Shown here: positions 1-9,685 of the stretch, piece after piece
Layout of the letters: each line of letters starts with the position of its first letter
How positions within the stretch are numbered: the stretch's first letter is position 1
Assembly: GCA_036365515.1 (NCBI GenBank)
Contig: CM070875.1
Location: 96,510,128 to 96,574,127 of the forward strand
Direction: 5' to 3'
Length of the DNA: 64,000 bases
Source: Torymus aiolomorphi
Lineage: Eukaryota > Arthropoda > Insecta > Hymenoptera > Torymidae
Program-made: the position numbers and the translations under genes
Notes under the pieces: generated by a model
Told to the model about the DNA's origin: nothing
Seen by the model: the letters and a program-made list of their open reading frames with translations, nothing else
Databases searched by the model: none

Positions 1-179
1 CCTTGTTCAATTTCAGGGGAGATACCCATATCAAAATTGGAAAATTTTCAAAACCTACTAAGTTATATGCAATTGTTTATAAAATTCAGTAACAAATCTA
101 CAAACAATTGCATATAACTTAGCAGGTTTTGAAAATTTTCCAATTTTGATATGAGTAACTCCCCTGAAATTGAACAAGG
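1..179. repeat. Short perfect-type palindrome (foldback/MITE)
   Basis: The first 80 bases are the near-exact reverse complement of bases 100-179, separated by about 20 bases. The outer end reads CCTTGTTCAATTTCAGGGG. The arms differ mainly by a few bases near base 25 against base 155. This is a small foldback element; the window edge hides any left target duplication, so the family is not assigned. Confidence 0.8.
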
Positions 180-487
180 AAGAAAATGAGACATTGCAAA
201 TTAGAATTGAATGAAAAACAAAAAAGATTATAAATACTTATTGAATTTTTTTTAGTGGATAGAATCTACTTCTGCAACATTGGAAATTTTGTAACGAAAA
301 TTTTTTCCGTTATGTTAAGAACCCTTTTTCTTGTCATACGAGTTTTAAGATTAGAATGTGTAAATGAATCTTTGTAAAAAATTTCATAGCTTTAGGTCAT
401 TAGCCCGTATGAGCTAATTTAAATCTTTCTCTTCTCTGCGAAATTTCGGCCAACACCTTGGATCACTCTAATATTTTATTAATCATT
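180..487. other. AT-rich sequence, nothing recognised
   Basis: Between the palindrome and the solo LTR there is AT-rich sequence with no open frame, tandem repeat or RNA gene that I can support. Confidence 0.6.
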
Positions 488-680
488 TGTCACGGGGTGG
501 TTATTTGGGCTAAGACGCGTTTCATCTGCACGTCTTAGCAGTTCAACTCCGGGTACTCCGGTTCAACTCTCGGAGACCCAATAGCCAGATTAGGCAGTGG
601 ACGCTACAACGTCGTGCAATGCTAAACCTAATCTGGTTACTTACCGTGCAACACGCAAGTCGGAGACTCGCGCTTCATTT

Positions 681-735
681 CTGCCAGGGACTCGAACTCC
701 TCACTGGATCTCTGGTTCGTGTGCCAGCTGCTCAG
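681..735 (-). promoter_or_regulatory. tRNA-like A and B boxes within the solo LTR
   Basis: On the minus strand, TGAGCAGCTGGC (723-734) is followed about 24 bases later by GAGTTCGAGTCCC (687-699). These resemble the A and B boxes of a tRNA-type RNA polymerase III promoter at roughly tRNA spacing. No clean cloverleaf with an acceptor stem is seen, so I do not call a tRNA; it may be chance or a SINE scrap captured by the LTR. Confidence 0.3.
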
Positions 736-1646
736 ATGTAAACGATACGTTCTCACTAACGTAACTACCGCGGAGGCGGCGGAGAACGGGGAATGACTAA
801 GGTCACGAAATGATAACTCGAGTGATTAAAATTAACAACAAATGACTATTGTTTATTGAATAAAAGGTGATGAAGTTGAGTAATTGGTAAACAGTCCGTA
901 TGGTAAAATAGTTACGTTGAAGTATGATTAGTTTCCTACCTAACGGTGCGCCAGCACATATAATCAGACGTCAGCTGTCTCGAGGGCTGACGTCACACTC
1001 GCGGTAATATACGCCGTGTAATACACGATATTCTACGTCGCGCACTCATCGTTGAATACACGAGTATGAGAGAGCTGTCGCGCTCGCTGCGCGACACACA
1101 CATACTTGCCAGAGCGGTTTACTTGCCGGTTACAAACTGCCGGCAAGCCGAACCTTGCCGGTGACCTTCTACAAATAATGTCCCGGATCTGTGCTCTCTC
1201 TGCGCTCACTCTCTCCGCACGAGAACACCTATTCGAAGCCGCTGTCCAGGTGCAACGAGCCTGGACAAACGGTCGCGCGTAATTATCCGCGGCGCGGATG
1301 ATACCTGCACGCTTACCGTTCTGATAGGTTAGATTGATACGGTGTGGCCTATATTTCTCGCGGACATCCTCGCTGCTCGTCTGGCTTCGTAGTATCATCT
1401 CTCGTAATCTTCTCTGCTGTTCTCATGCCAGGCGAACAGGCTTACTACACGAGGATGTTGCTGGTTTGGGAGTGCGGCAGGTTCATCTAGCCTGTCGCAC
1501 TGTTTCTGTATTCTTCTTGTGTTTCCGACGAAAGTACGGAACGACACACTCCTCGAACAACGATAATAGCCTCAGGATGCATCTCGTATGCACTTCTGAG
1601 GTTGGAACAGTGAAACACCTCACTTCTTATCGCGGGAAACGCGATA

Positions 1647-2646
1647 CCCTGTTAAAAAAAATCATATGACAATCACTTGATGAATCACGCCAAAAAGTCA
1701 ATTGATTTTCATATGATTGTCATATGATTGTCATATGATTGTCAGATGATTTTCATGTGACTTTCATATCCCCAATTTATTAAATATATATTCAAATAAT
1801 TTTGTATAATTAGTCAATAGCAGATTAGGAAAATAAGATAAATGAAAATGATTTATTTAAATCTACTGTAATACAGAATTCAGGAGCGGCCGGTCTTAAA
1901 TACCAAGGTAAAGAATTTAATGGAAACAAATGCCATAAAAGGGCTTAAAGGTTAAAGAAAATATCTAAAGCAGACAGGTAAAAGCAGGAATAGGAAGTCA
2001 TCATAAAGCACATCCAACAAAACAAAATTTTTATACATTAAATACCTTGGGGAAGTTGTTTAAAAAAACAACAAAAAAAAGACTTTTATGTGTATCTACC
2101 CTCTTCATTGTCCTTTTCCTTTCTGACGTTTCTTCTGCCTGCAGGAGTCCGCCACTGGGCTCGAGCCGTGAAAGCTCATGTCAAAAACCGTGAGCCTTCT
2201 TTCTTTTTCTGTATACACCGTTATTTTTTTAAACACCCTTCCCCACGGTATTCAATGTATAAATATTTTGTTTTGTTGGATGTGCTTTATGATGACTTAA
2301 CCTATTCCTGCTTTTACCTATCTGTTTTGGATATTTCCTTTAACCTTTAAGCCTTTTATGTCATTTGTTTCCATTAAATTCTTTTCCTTGGTATTAATAC
2401 CGTAGGCTCCTGAATTCTGTATTACAGTAGATTTAAATAAATCACTTCCATTGATTTTATTTCCCTAATCTTCTATTGACTAATTATACAAAATAATTTG
2501 AATATATATTTAATAAATTGGGGACATAAGAGTCACATGAGAATCATATGATAATCATATGACAATCATATGACAATCATATGAAAATCAATTGACTTTT
2601 TGGCGTGATTCATCAAGTGATTGTCATATGATTTTTTTTAACAGGG
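1647..2646. mobile_element. 1000-bp foldback element, TA target duplication
   Basis: The element starts CCCTGTTAAAAAAAATCATA and ends with its reverse complement, flanked by TA on each side (1645-1646, 2647-2648). Almost all of it is two long inverted arms of about 0.49 kb meeting near 2145. The outer part of each arm has repeated TCATATGATTG words. The arms differ at scattered positions, so it is not newly formed. It codes for nothing. The TA duplication is compatible with a Tc1/mariner-type mobilising transposase; that assignment is inference. Confidence 0.85.
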
Positions 2647-2837
2647 TATCTCCGCGAACTCGCTTCCGTACGCGCTTCTCTCCGAACGATAACAACAAGA
2701 TGGATGCCGGGCTCTCTCGCGCCGACTCGCTCGTCGTCTCGTCGATGCAGCTCCAATTCTGCATCGACGCGCCCTCTAGCATTCGCTACCACGAACTTAC
2801 TAATTACCGACGTCGGTACGGCAGGCCGTGACACATT

Positions 2838-3420
2838 TCCTTGATAAAGACAAATACAAAATCTTTAAAAGTCTACGCGCGTATGCTAAATGATTAGGGT
2901 TTAAATATGTATGGCGCATTTTTGGAGGGTAGATTTTTGGTCAAGAGGTGTGAGGGGGGGTGGCACCCATTTTCACTAACATTTAAGATTTGAATAACAT
3001 CACATTGCTGTACGAATCTGTAGGTGTTAAAAATTGCGAAGAAAATAATAACGAACGGCGCCAAGTTAATGACAATAATAAAATATTAAATAAAGTCGTT
3101 TTTAAGCCAAACTCTAAGGTGAAAGATCTAAAAACGAAAAACTCAATTAAAAATAATAAACGAAAATCAAAAGAAAGACTTAGTAGCAGTGTAGAAATAA
3201 GAAACATGAAAGAGAAAACATAAAATACAAAATGTAGAAAAACTCGTAAAACAGACACGGAAAAATCAAAAGGGAATTTGCTCTCTCCAAATTGACTAAG
3301 CCAAGTCTCTGCTCATGATCGGAAGGGAAATCAGGGTGTGCTGAGATCATTTTTCATTAATGCTACTTCTTCAAACAAGCGCATAAATTAAATGAGAAGT
3401 TTTCTACGTGATAATCCGTC
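2838..3420 (+). other. Unassigned sequence with a small Asn/Lys-rich open frame
   Basis: A 77-codon open frame (2990-3223) rich in Asn and Lys lies here. It has no motif I recognise. Because a LINE endonuclease remnant follows directly on the same strand, it could be the worn end of that LINE's ORF1, but no zinc knuckle or coiled coil supports this. Confidence 0.25.
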
Positions 3421-3990
3421 TTACCACATATTTGGTTGTGGCTGAAACCTGGCTGAGCCCCTCTGTCAGAGACGACCTCATAAAGATTGACGGCTCAAAG
3501 TATATAGGCCAGACATGAACTTGCGAGGAGGCGGAGTTGCTTTATATGTACGCAATTCACTCGAATGTGAAATTTTGGAATCATCTAATACTGCGATGAG
3601 AGGTAAACGTGGTATACCAGAGTATATTTTCTGCTCGGTAAATAGCAAGAATTCTTACCCATGCTCGTTTCTGTCATTTACAGACCACCTGGTGTATCAT
3701 TTATAAAGGACTCAGATTTACTGGATAAATTACGTGATCTTTTCCCTGGCTACAACCGGAAAATTATTATGGGAGACTTGAATGCCGACCTCCTTAAAGA
3801 TAGCAATGATGCTAAACTAGTTCGTAAATTGGTGGCGGAGATATCGCTTCAGATGGCTCAGCATGGGGCAACGTATCACACAGGCACTTCTCATACGTGG
3901 ATAGACCAAATTCTTGTCGATGAGAACGATAATATACTAGAAGCAGAGATGAATAGGGAGATTGCCAGCGCCCCGGATAAAAGTGAGTCA
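3421..3990 (+). pseudogene. LINE endonuclease (EEP/APE) remnant
   Basis: Reading across frames gives the order seen in LINE apurinic-type endonucleases: VVAETWLSPSV with the catalytic Glu, then GGGVALYVRNS, then SVIYRPPG and IIMGDLNADL with the Asp/Asn pair. At least two frame changes (near 3510 and 3660) and no reverse transcriptase make it a dead fragment. Its wording (GGGVAL, G.PEY) is closest in this window to the LINE at 48-58 kb on the other strand, so the two probably belong to related CR1-like families. Confidence 0.75.
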
Positions 3991-4384
3991 AGCTTCTGCG
4001 CGTGGCGCGCTGCTGCCCCTCGCGACCAAATCATGGAACCATGCGCACAATTTCCTGATTGGTCGATGGGACGTGCGCATGGAGCAGGGTGGGGGAAGTA
4101 GGAGAAGACGGGTCGGTGGCTCAGTGCACGTGCACTGAACGTGTGTATGCTCGAGCGGCCCGGCGCGCCGCGCGCTTGCTGGCTCTGTTTACTTCTCCCG
4201 ACAACCCGACAATGGCCGGGCGGCCTGACAATCGCCGCTCGATCGAATTTTTTTACTAATTAGATGAAAATGAACGGAATTTTAAACTGACAACTACAAA
4301 ACCCAAATTCAAAGCCACAACTCAAGCTCGAAGGGGGAAAATGAACATAAACGATTTTACTGTAATACATGAGTATAGTAACGG
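3991..4384. other. GC-rich then AT-rich spacer
   Basis: Base composition switches from strongly GC-rich (around 4010-4240, with cggcccggcgcgccgcgcg) to AT-rich. No coding or repeat structure is supported. The GC-rich block is out of character for its surroundings and may be an LTR fragment. Confidence 0.4.
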
Positions 4385-4460
4385 TAGCCGTGGAGGCTAA
4401 GGTGCGCTGCTACTTTTGTTCTATTCTTTTGGATCCGAGTTCGATCCTGATTACGTAAAA
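4385..4460 (+). promoter_or_regulatory. Possible tRNA-derived SINE head (A and B boxes)
   Basis: GGCTAAGGTGC (4395-4405) resembles a tRNA A box and GAGTTCGATCC (4437-4447) matches the B-box pattern, with the spacing of a tRNA. Downstream is AT-rich sequence with a TA run and a T run (about 4546-4574). This is what a tRNA-derived SINE would look like; no second copy in this window confirms it. Confidence 0.45.
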
Positions 4461-5027
4461 TTTCTTTTATTATATTATTATATCATACACATTTTTTTAC
4501 TTCAATTTTTATTCTCTAGTAGAATTGAAATTTTAATTATAATTGATATATATATATATATATATTTTTTTTTTACATTACCAGTAAAATTGGCGTTTTT
4601 CAAAATTATTTTATTGAATGCGCTAATTTTATTGAAGTACTATGATATTTTGCATAACATTTGTTTAGTTATGAATATTTTGTATCCTAAATTAATTAAT
4701 TCACCGAGAGTAAATTAATTAAAAATATCGTTAAATTTACTTTGTGCGAAAGAATCCCTATTTAATTTATATGTAAAATGCAATAAAGCACAATAAGTCA
4801 CAGGTTTTAATCGAAGAATAATTAGAATATCGCTTAACTGTATAACCGAAAGTGCGCAAAAGCGATACGGAAAAAATGCACTTGTGCTTTAATTGTTTTA
4901 TTTAAGCTTCACAGAAACTAAAAACCGCCTTCTCAAAACAAGTTTATTTTCTGTAAAAGGTCAATTGAGAAACATTACTTTCTTCTTACTTTCCTGGCCC
5001 TTCATATTTTTTTTAACGTGGTATTAG
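4461..5027. other. AT-rich sequence, no gene
   Basis: Contains a (TA)n run followed by T9 (4546-4574) and otherwise unstructured AT-rich sequence. Nothing else recognised. Confidence 0.5.
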
Positions 5028-5220
5028 TGTTGGGGTTTGGTAACGTAGCAAGATTAAATCAACGCAGAACACAATTATCTATGTAAAACTCTTTATTACA
5101 CCTTTTCTCTGTACACACGTCCGCACAGTACGACGCGCTCTTACTGTCTGTCCAGAGAGCCGCTACCGCTTCCCTCTCTTACGCTGCGCTCGCTCTCGCC
5201 GGCGACGCTTCTGTACATAC
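5028..5220. other. Possible LTR fragment interrupted by the gypsy-like element
   Basis: This block and the sequence resuming at 7350 were contiguous before the LTR element at 5221-7349 landed (shared ATAC). It begins TGTTGGGG and has the arrangement aacacaattat...ctttattac that loosely resembles the opening of the Copia LTR at 45120. It may be the worn 3' LTR of the Copia element at 7.7-11.5 kb, but no matching second LTR was found. Confidence 0.3.
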
Positions 5221-5434
5221 TGTTACACTCACACACACATACAATAATTAATAATAACCATAATTACAAAAGAATAACATATAACTTTATTTAAGATCAT
5301 AAGCACACATAATAAAACATGTTATCAACAACAACGTCTCGAATCAACTAACTAACTCGAATCGAGAACAACAAACTAGTCGCTTGGCAACGCTTTTGTT
5401 CTTATGTTCGATGATGGTAGACGAACACATAACA
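5221..5434 (-). repeat. 3' LTR of the compact gypsy-like element
   Basis: A 214-bp repeat, TG...CA, nearly identical to 7136-7349. The differences seen are aaacaTg/aaactTg near the middle and gaaCaca/gaaTaca near the end. Confidence 0.92.
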
Positions 5435-5437
5435 TTA

Positions 5438-5451
5438 TTCCCCCTTCTTTC
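5438..5451 (-). promoter_or_regulatory. Polypurine tract
   Basis: Next to the left LTR the minus strand reads GAAAGAAGGGGGAA, a purine run in the place where plus-strand DNA priming occurs. It sets the orientation of the element. Confidence 0.8.
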
Positions 5452-5940
5452 AGATTGTCGTCCCGACAATCAGAATTGGTCCATATTGAATTCTTTAAAT
5501 CATTTTGAAATCATCTTGAAATCATCTTGAAATCATCTATTTTAAACGGGTTGATCCTTGACTTATCTGGTCAGAGAACCCGTCTCTTAAAAAAAATAGA
5601 ATCGTCATTTTTGGGTATCATCGTGTCATTATTCTCCATCCTTTTAGATTGTCGTCCCGACAATCTTAAGATAAAACGAAAGAGAAGACGTCTTCTTCAA
5701 ACGGGCTGATCCTTCGCACATGACCAAAGGGCCCGTCTCTTGAAGAATAGTTGTCCTCTTCCAAAACCGAATCAAAATGGCATCATCTTCAAGCGGGCTG
5801 ATCCTTCGCACATGGCCAAAGGGCCCGTCTCGTGAATTGGTCCATCTTGAATTCTTGAAAACATCTTGAAATCATCTTGAAATCTTTTTGAAATTGTCTA
5901 CTTTTAACCGGGTTAATCCTTGACTCATCCGGGTATCTTC
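5452..5940. repeat. Tandem inverted-word array inside the compact LTR element
   Basis: Four imperfect copies of a roughly 100-150-bp unit contain the paired words ACGGGCTGATCC ... GGGCCCGTCTC, around 5545, 5700, 5795 and 5910, with repeated ttgaaatcatc between them. Each pair could form a hairpin (GGGC...GCCC). It sits just upstream of the polypurine tract in the sense of the element. Its role is unknown. Confidence 0.65.
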
Positions 5941-6118
5941 ATGTCATTATCGGTGGGTAGAGTCTTGTTGGTAATTCTTGGACATAAGTAGGGAGTTGGC
6001 ATGCCGTGGTACCTCACCTCTGTCCCTGCTCTGGAATTTGCCCTGTGTCTCACGGGAAAAACCACGGCTCAAAATAACCGTGAGCAGAGCAGAAGAAATT
6101 ACCTATCGTGGTAAATCG

Positions 6119-6562
6119 TCATTGATCAAAATGAATGATCTTCTTTTTGTGTTTTAGTGTCTTCTGGATGCAGAAAACGACATCATTGATCTTCTTAACA
6201 GGCAGTTTCCGAACATAGCTTCCATTATTTGAATATTCTTCTCCTTCGGGAGGATATCCTCGAATAAAATCCAGAGGAAGTCTCAAATCAGTCCCGGTGT
6301 ACATCTCTGCTGGAGTGGTCTCAATTGTTGAGTGTACTGATGATCTGTAAACTAAAAATACACAAGGAAATCAAACGATCCCAATCTTCTTGATTATCTG
6401 ATATATATTTAGATAAGTATTCGAGTATCGTCTTATTGTTTTTCTACCTGATCATTCGGTTATATGTATAATGGTGTGGCCCTAGTTTTTCGAATTCCTA
6501 GCAGGTTGGACAATTTTTAACTAGTTTAGAGTCAAAGTTACGACCCTGATCGGTGTGAACTT
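6119..6562 (-). pseudogene. Ty3/gypsy integrase remnant
   Basis: On the minus strand 6562-6511 reads VHTDQGRNFDSKLVKN, the core around the second catalytic Asp of a DDE integrase, and 6350-6119 reads YRSSVHSTIETTPAEMYTG then LRLPLDFIRGYPPE, the conserved integrase stretch after the core. Stops and frame changes separate the blocks and no intact reverse transcriptase is present. This is what places the element in the Ty3/gypsy group. Confidence 0.8.
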
Positions 6563-7115
6563 AAACAGAAAGCATATATACATATACACAATTGCAATTA
6601 AATTGAACTGATTTAAATACTCAGACAAAGGCGACGTACTATCAGTTGGTTATCATAAATATCAGATTTTATGTTATAACCTAACCTTAAATCGATTGGT
6701 GTTTTTCCGAATTTTCAACAAGTGATCTCGTGTTTCCAAATGAATTATCGTCTAACCTAATACGCTGTGTGTTCTTGTTACTCGTGTAGACTGCGGAGGT
6801 TGTTGGTGTTGTTTGTGTATTAGAATGTAGGGTTGTACTCATCTGGTTTAATTTTAAAGCTCCAAGAGCGTTTCATGAAGAAGAGTAGGCTGGAGTGCAC
6901 CGACCGTCGGTGAGATATCAGCGTCGATGACTCATCGGTCATCATACGTGTATCAGCCCCCAAGCGCATGCCATCAATCGGTGTCGGTAATATTAGCCGC
7001 AGCAGTTTCGGCAGCAGCCCGTGCTCTGGTCTTCGATCGGAAGGGTACACACAGCGGTGTATGCGTCGTTTTTTTTTTTGCTGATTTTTCAAATCCGCCC
7101 ATTTCGTCTTCAAAA

Positions 7116-7132
7116 TTTCGGACGAACCCCCA
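7116..7132 (-). promoter_or_regulatory. Primer-binding site, tRNA-Pro type
   Basis: Three bases inside the right LTR the minus strand reads TGGGGGTTCGTCCGAAA. This closely matches the tRNA-Pro primer-binding site known from other LTR retroelements (TGGGGGCTCGTCCGGG). It shows the right-hand LTR is the 5' LTR. Confidence 0.75.
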
Positions 7133-7135
7133 AAA

Positions 7136-7349
7136 TGTTACACTCACACACACATACAATAATTAATAATAACCATAATTACAAAAGAATAACATATAAC
7201 TTTATTTAAGATCATAAGCACACATAATAAAACTTGTTATCAACAACAACGTCTCGAATCAACTAACTAACTCGAATCGAGAACAACAAACTAGTCGCTT
7301 GGCAACGCTTTTGTTCTTATGTTCGATGATGGTAGACGAATACATAACA
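7136..7349 (-). repeat. 5' LTR of the compact gypsy-like element
   Basis: Partner of 5221-5434; the ATAC duplication follows at 7350-7353. Confidence 0.92.
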
Positions 7350-7353
7350 ATAC

Positions 7354-7697
7354 ACATACTCTCATGTGGCTCTGCTGCTGGCCACCTCATACTCCCACAC
7401 TCCCTCTCCAACAAGGAGCCTTATATTCTTAGTATTTAAAAAAAAAAAAAAAAACATAAAACATGTTATATCTCAAAAACTATATTTTTAATATTTTTTT
7501 TGACCTGCTAGATCGAAAGAGGAGGAAATTTTACATGGATATAGCCTTTTTCTACATAGGGGTTTTTTTTCGAGATATTATTCAGGAAATACTTAGAATT
7601 GAAAAATTTTGAGAAACTAATAGCACCATCGGAAAGCTGAGGAAAAAATACATCGAAATCACTTGGGGATTATTTTTTTTAGATACATCTTAGCCCT
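7354..7697. other. Non-coding stretch with poly(A) run
   Basis: Resumes the sequence broken by the LTR element. It holds an A-run near 7439-7455, then AT-rich sequence. The words atagcaccatcggaaagc ... ggaaaaaatacatcg (about 7620-7655) resemble the arm unit of the foldback at 33584-35090, so a worn relative of that element is likely here. Confidence 0.4.
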
Positions 7698-8657
7698 TCA
7701 AACACAAGCTGAAAACAGCATGATTTCGCGCTCGCGCGCCGCGCCTGGAGAGCTGACGTGAAAAGCCTCATATGTTAATTTATAATGTGCATTTTTCTCC
7801 AATGCCTTTGTAAATATATCAGCTAGTTGCTTCTTTGATTCTATCCAATATATTTCAACATAATTGTTATTAACACATTCTTTGACATAATGGTGCCTTC
7901 TCTCTACTATGCACCTCAATTTGTTACCACCATTAGTTTTCGCACTGACTTGAGCTGCCATATTATCACAGTACAAAGTCATTGGATACAAGTTTTGTCT
8001 AATTATGAAATTCATTGAATTGTATAGAGACATCAATTCTTGGCAAGCCTCGCTCATTGCGACATACTCCGCTTGACAAGTGGATAAAGCTACCCATGAT
8101 TGTTTGGTATCTTCTCCATGCTACAGAATCTCCAAAAAATTTAATAACAAAACCACATGTAGTTAGCGAGTTTTTGCAGTCAGCCAGACTTACATCAGAA
8201 TATCCTACAATTCTCTCTGATTCTGCTCTAAAAATCAGGCTGTATTTTCTAGATCCTGATAAGTATTGTAACACTCTCTTAGTCATATTCCACTCAATAA
8301 CTGTAGGTTCTATTTGGTGCCTACTTAGTACATTTACTGCATATGATATGTCGGGTCGAGTGCAATTTGCTAAGTACAGCAACGATCCTACAACCTCTCT
8401 ATACAACTTATTTGGAACAAGTGACAAGTTACTTTCTCGTCTTCCTCTCGATTTTTCCTCTCTCTATTATTCACCTGGCTCGTCACCATAGGAGTAGAAA
8501 CAGGATGAGTCTGTTCGAACCCAAATTTCTCAATCATGTTGTTTACGAATTTCTCCTGACTTAATTTTAATATTTGATTATTAAGGTATCTCTCAATTTT
8601 AATTCCTAAGAATTCCTTGGGCTGTCCCAAATCTTTAATAGCAAATATTCCACTCAA
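7698..8657 (-). pseudogene. Copia-1 RT C-terminal part and RNase H
   Basis: Frames 8657-8388, 8427-7999 and 8057-7698 give FAIKDLGQPKEFLGIKIER, then YREVVGSLLYLANCTRPDIS, SYAVNVLSRHQ, and finally LYCDNMAAQVSAKTNGG and EIYWIESKKQLADIFTKAL, the Copia connection and RNase H domains with the Asp of YCDN. Several frame changes break it. The segment joining it to the RT finger domain (about 8660-8740) lacks the YVDD catalytic box, which appears deleted. Confidence 0.85.
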
Positions 8658-8739
8658 CCTCCTAACAGTCTGTTCTATTTCGTACCTTAGAAGTTAATCT
8701 CAAAAATAAGCAGGGGTCTAAATCGTTTGATCTTAATCC

Positions 8740-9195
8740 TCAACTCTCTATTACCTGGGTAAACTTATCATTCCACTTTTTGGGACTGATTTTAAGACCG
8801 TACAAAGACTTACATAATTTCCACAAATTATCGTTCCTAATCTCTCTATCTTTTCCAACTCCCTCTGGAATCTCCATATATATCTCCTCATCTATTTCTC
8901 CATAAAGAAAAGCTGTCTCTACATCTAGCTGTCTCAGATACAATTTGTATTTATTCGCTATAGCTAAAAAGGATCTTACTAAAGGTAACCTCGATACCGG
9001 CGCATACGTTTCTCTCAAATCGTAATTGTTCTTATCCTTAAACCTACGAATTATTAATCTAGCTTTAAATTTAACATTTCCGGACTCGTCCAGTTTCCTT
9101 TTAAAAATCCATCTCGAATCCAGTATATTTCCACTTGACTTTTGTGATTGCAAGCCTTTTCTTGCAATCACATCAAATACTCCTTTTTCGTTCAA
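8740..9195 (-). pseudogene. Copia-1 reverse transcriptase, N-terminal part
   Basis: A 151-codon frame holds SRWIFKRKLDESGNVKFKAR, then ETYAPVSRLPLVRSFLAIAN and LRQLDVETAFLYGEIDEEIY with the first catalytic Asp (LDVETAFL), and LCKSLYGLKISPKKWNDKF. These are the signature Copia RT blocks in order. It stops before the YVDD box. Confidence 0.88.
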
Positions 9196-9212
9196 AGCAT
9201 TAAGCTCGGATT

Positions 9213-9437
9213 TTATAGCTTTCTTCCAGTTTTCTCCCTCTGGAGATTAACAGCTTCCCTGTACGTCTGAGGATCTCCATGAATTTTGGCCAACAGTGCA
9301 TGATAAGCTAAGTCTTTTTCTCCTTTATTGGCGCATTTGATAATTTGGTTATCTTTCTCATCTAGCATTTCAAAAATTAATTTAGTATTACTAAGATGCT
9401 CAGTCGCTCCTGAGTCGGCTATGAATTTAACTATCAT
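9213..9437 (-). pseudogene. Copia-1 protease joined directly to the pre-RT linker
   Basis: FIADSGATEHLSN is the retropepsin active-site stretch (DSGA). Within about 40 residues the frame reads HGDPQTYREAVNLQ, which in Copia elements lies after the integrase, just before RT. The whole integrase has therefore been deleted and the element cannot integrate by itself. Confidence 0.8.
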
Positions 9438-9685
9438 ATTTTCATTTTGTCATTATTCTCGCTAACAGAAAATTTCATTCTATTACCTTCTCTCTCTTCT
9501 CCTTCCTCCTGCTCTCCAGCAACCATCAAGGCTCAGCCGGACGGTCCAGCTTCTTTTCGGCCTCTGCTGCTACGGCCTCTGCCACCTCGCCTGCTCGCAG
9601 CTCCTCTGCCGCGGGTAAATACTCGCGAGTTTTGAGCTCCAGTCTCAAGCCGCCTCTCTTCCTGTCTGGCTTGCTTCACAAGCCT

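Larger units (their letters stand above)
488..2833. mobile_element. Solo LTR (TGTCACGG...CCGTGACA), split by a foldback
   Basis: The segment begins TGTCACGG and ends CCGTGACA and is flanked on both sides by CATT (484-487 and 2834-2837). TG...CA ends plus a 4-bp target duplication are the signature of an LTR-retrotransposon integration, and no internal coding region lies between, so this is a solo LTR left by recombination. Without the 1000-bp insert at 1647-2646 and its TA it is about 1.34 kb. Short open frames on both strands (around 1033-1669 and 2592-2834) look like chance readings of GC-rich LTR sequence. The transcription direction is not determined. Confidence 0.8.
5221..7349 (-). mobile_element. 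Compact non-autonomous Ty3/gypsy-like LTR retrotransposon
   Basis: Two 214-bp direct repeats (5221-5434 and 7136-7349) start TGTTACACTC and end ACATAACA, and the whole is bounded by ATAC on both sides (5217-5220, 7350-7353). The primer-binding site lies by the right LTR and the polypurine tract by the left one, so it is transcribed on the minus strand. Only 1.7 kb lies between the LTRs, far too short for gag-pol; worn integrase stretches remain. The LTRs differ at two bases that I can see, so the insertion is young and was presumably moved in trans by a full-length relative. Confidence 0.92.

Noticed and set aside
540..600. Possible tRNA around ggttcaactctcggagaccc
   Set aside because: Only a weak B-box-like word and no cloverleaf.
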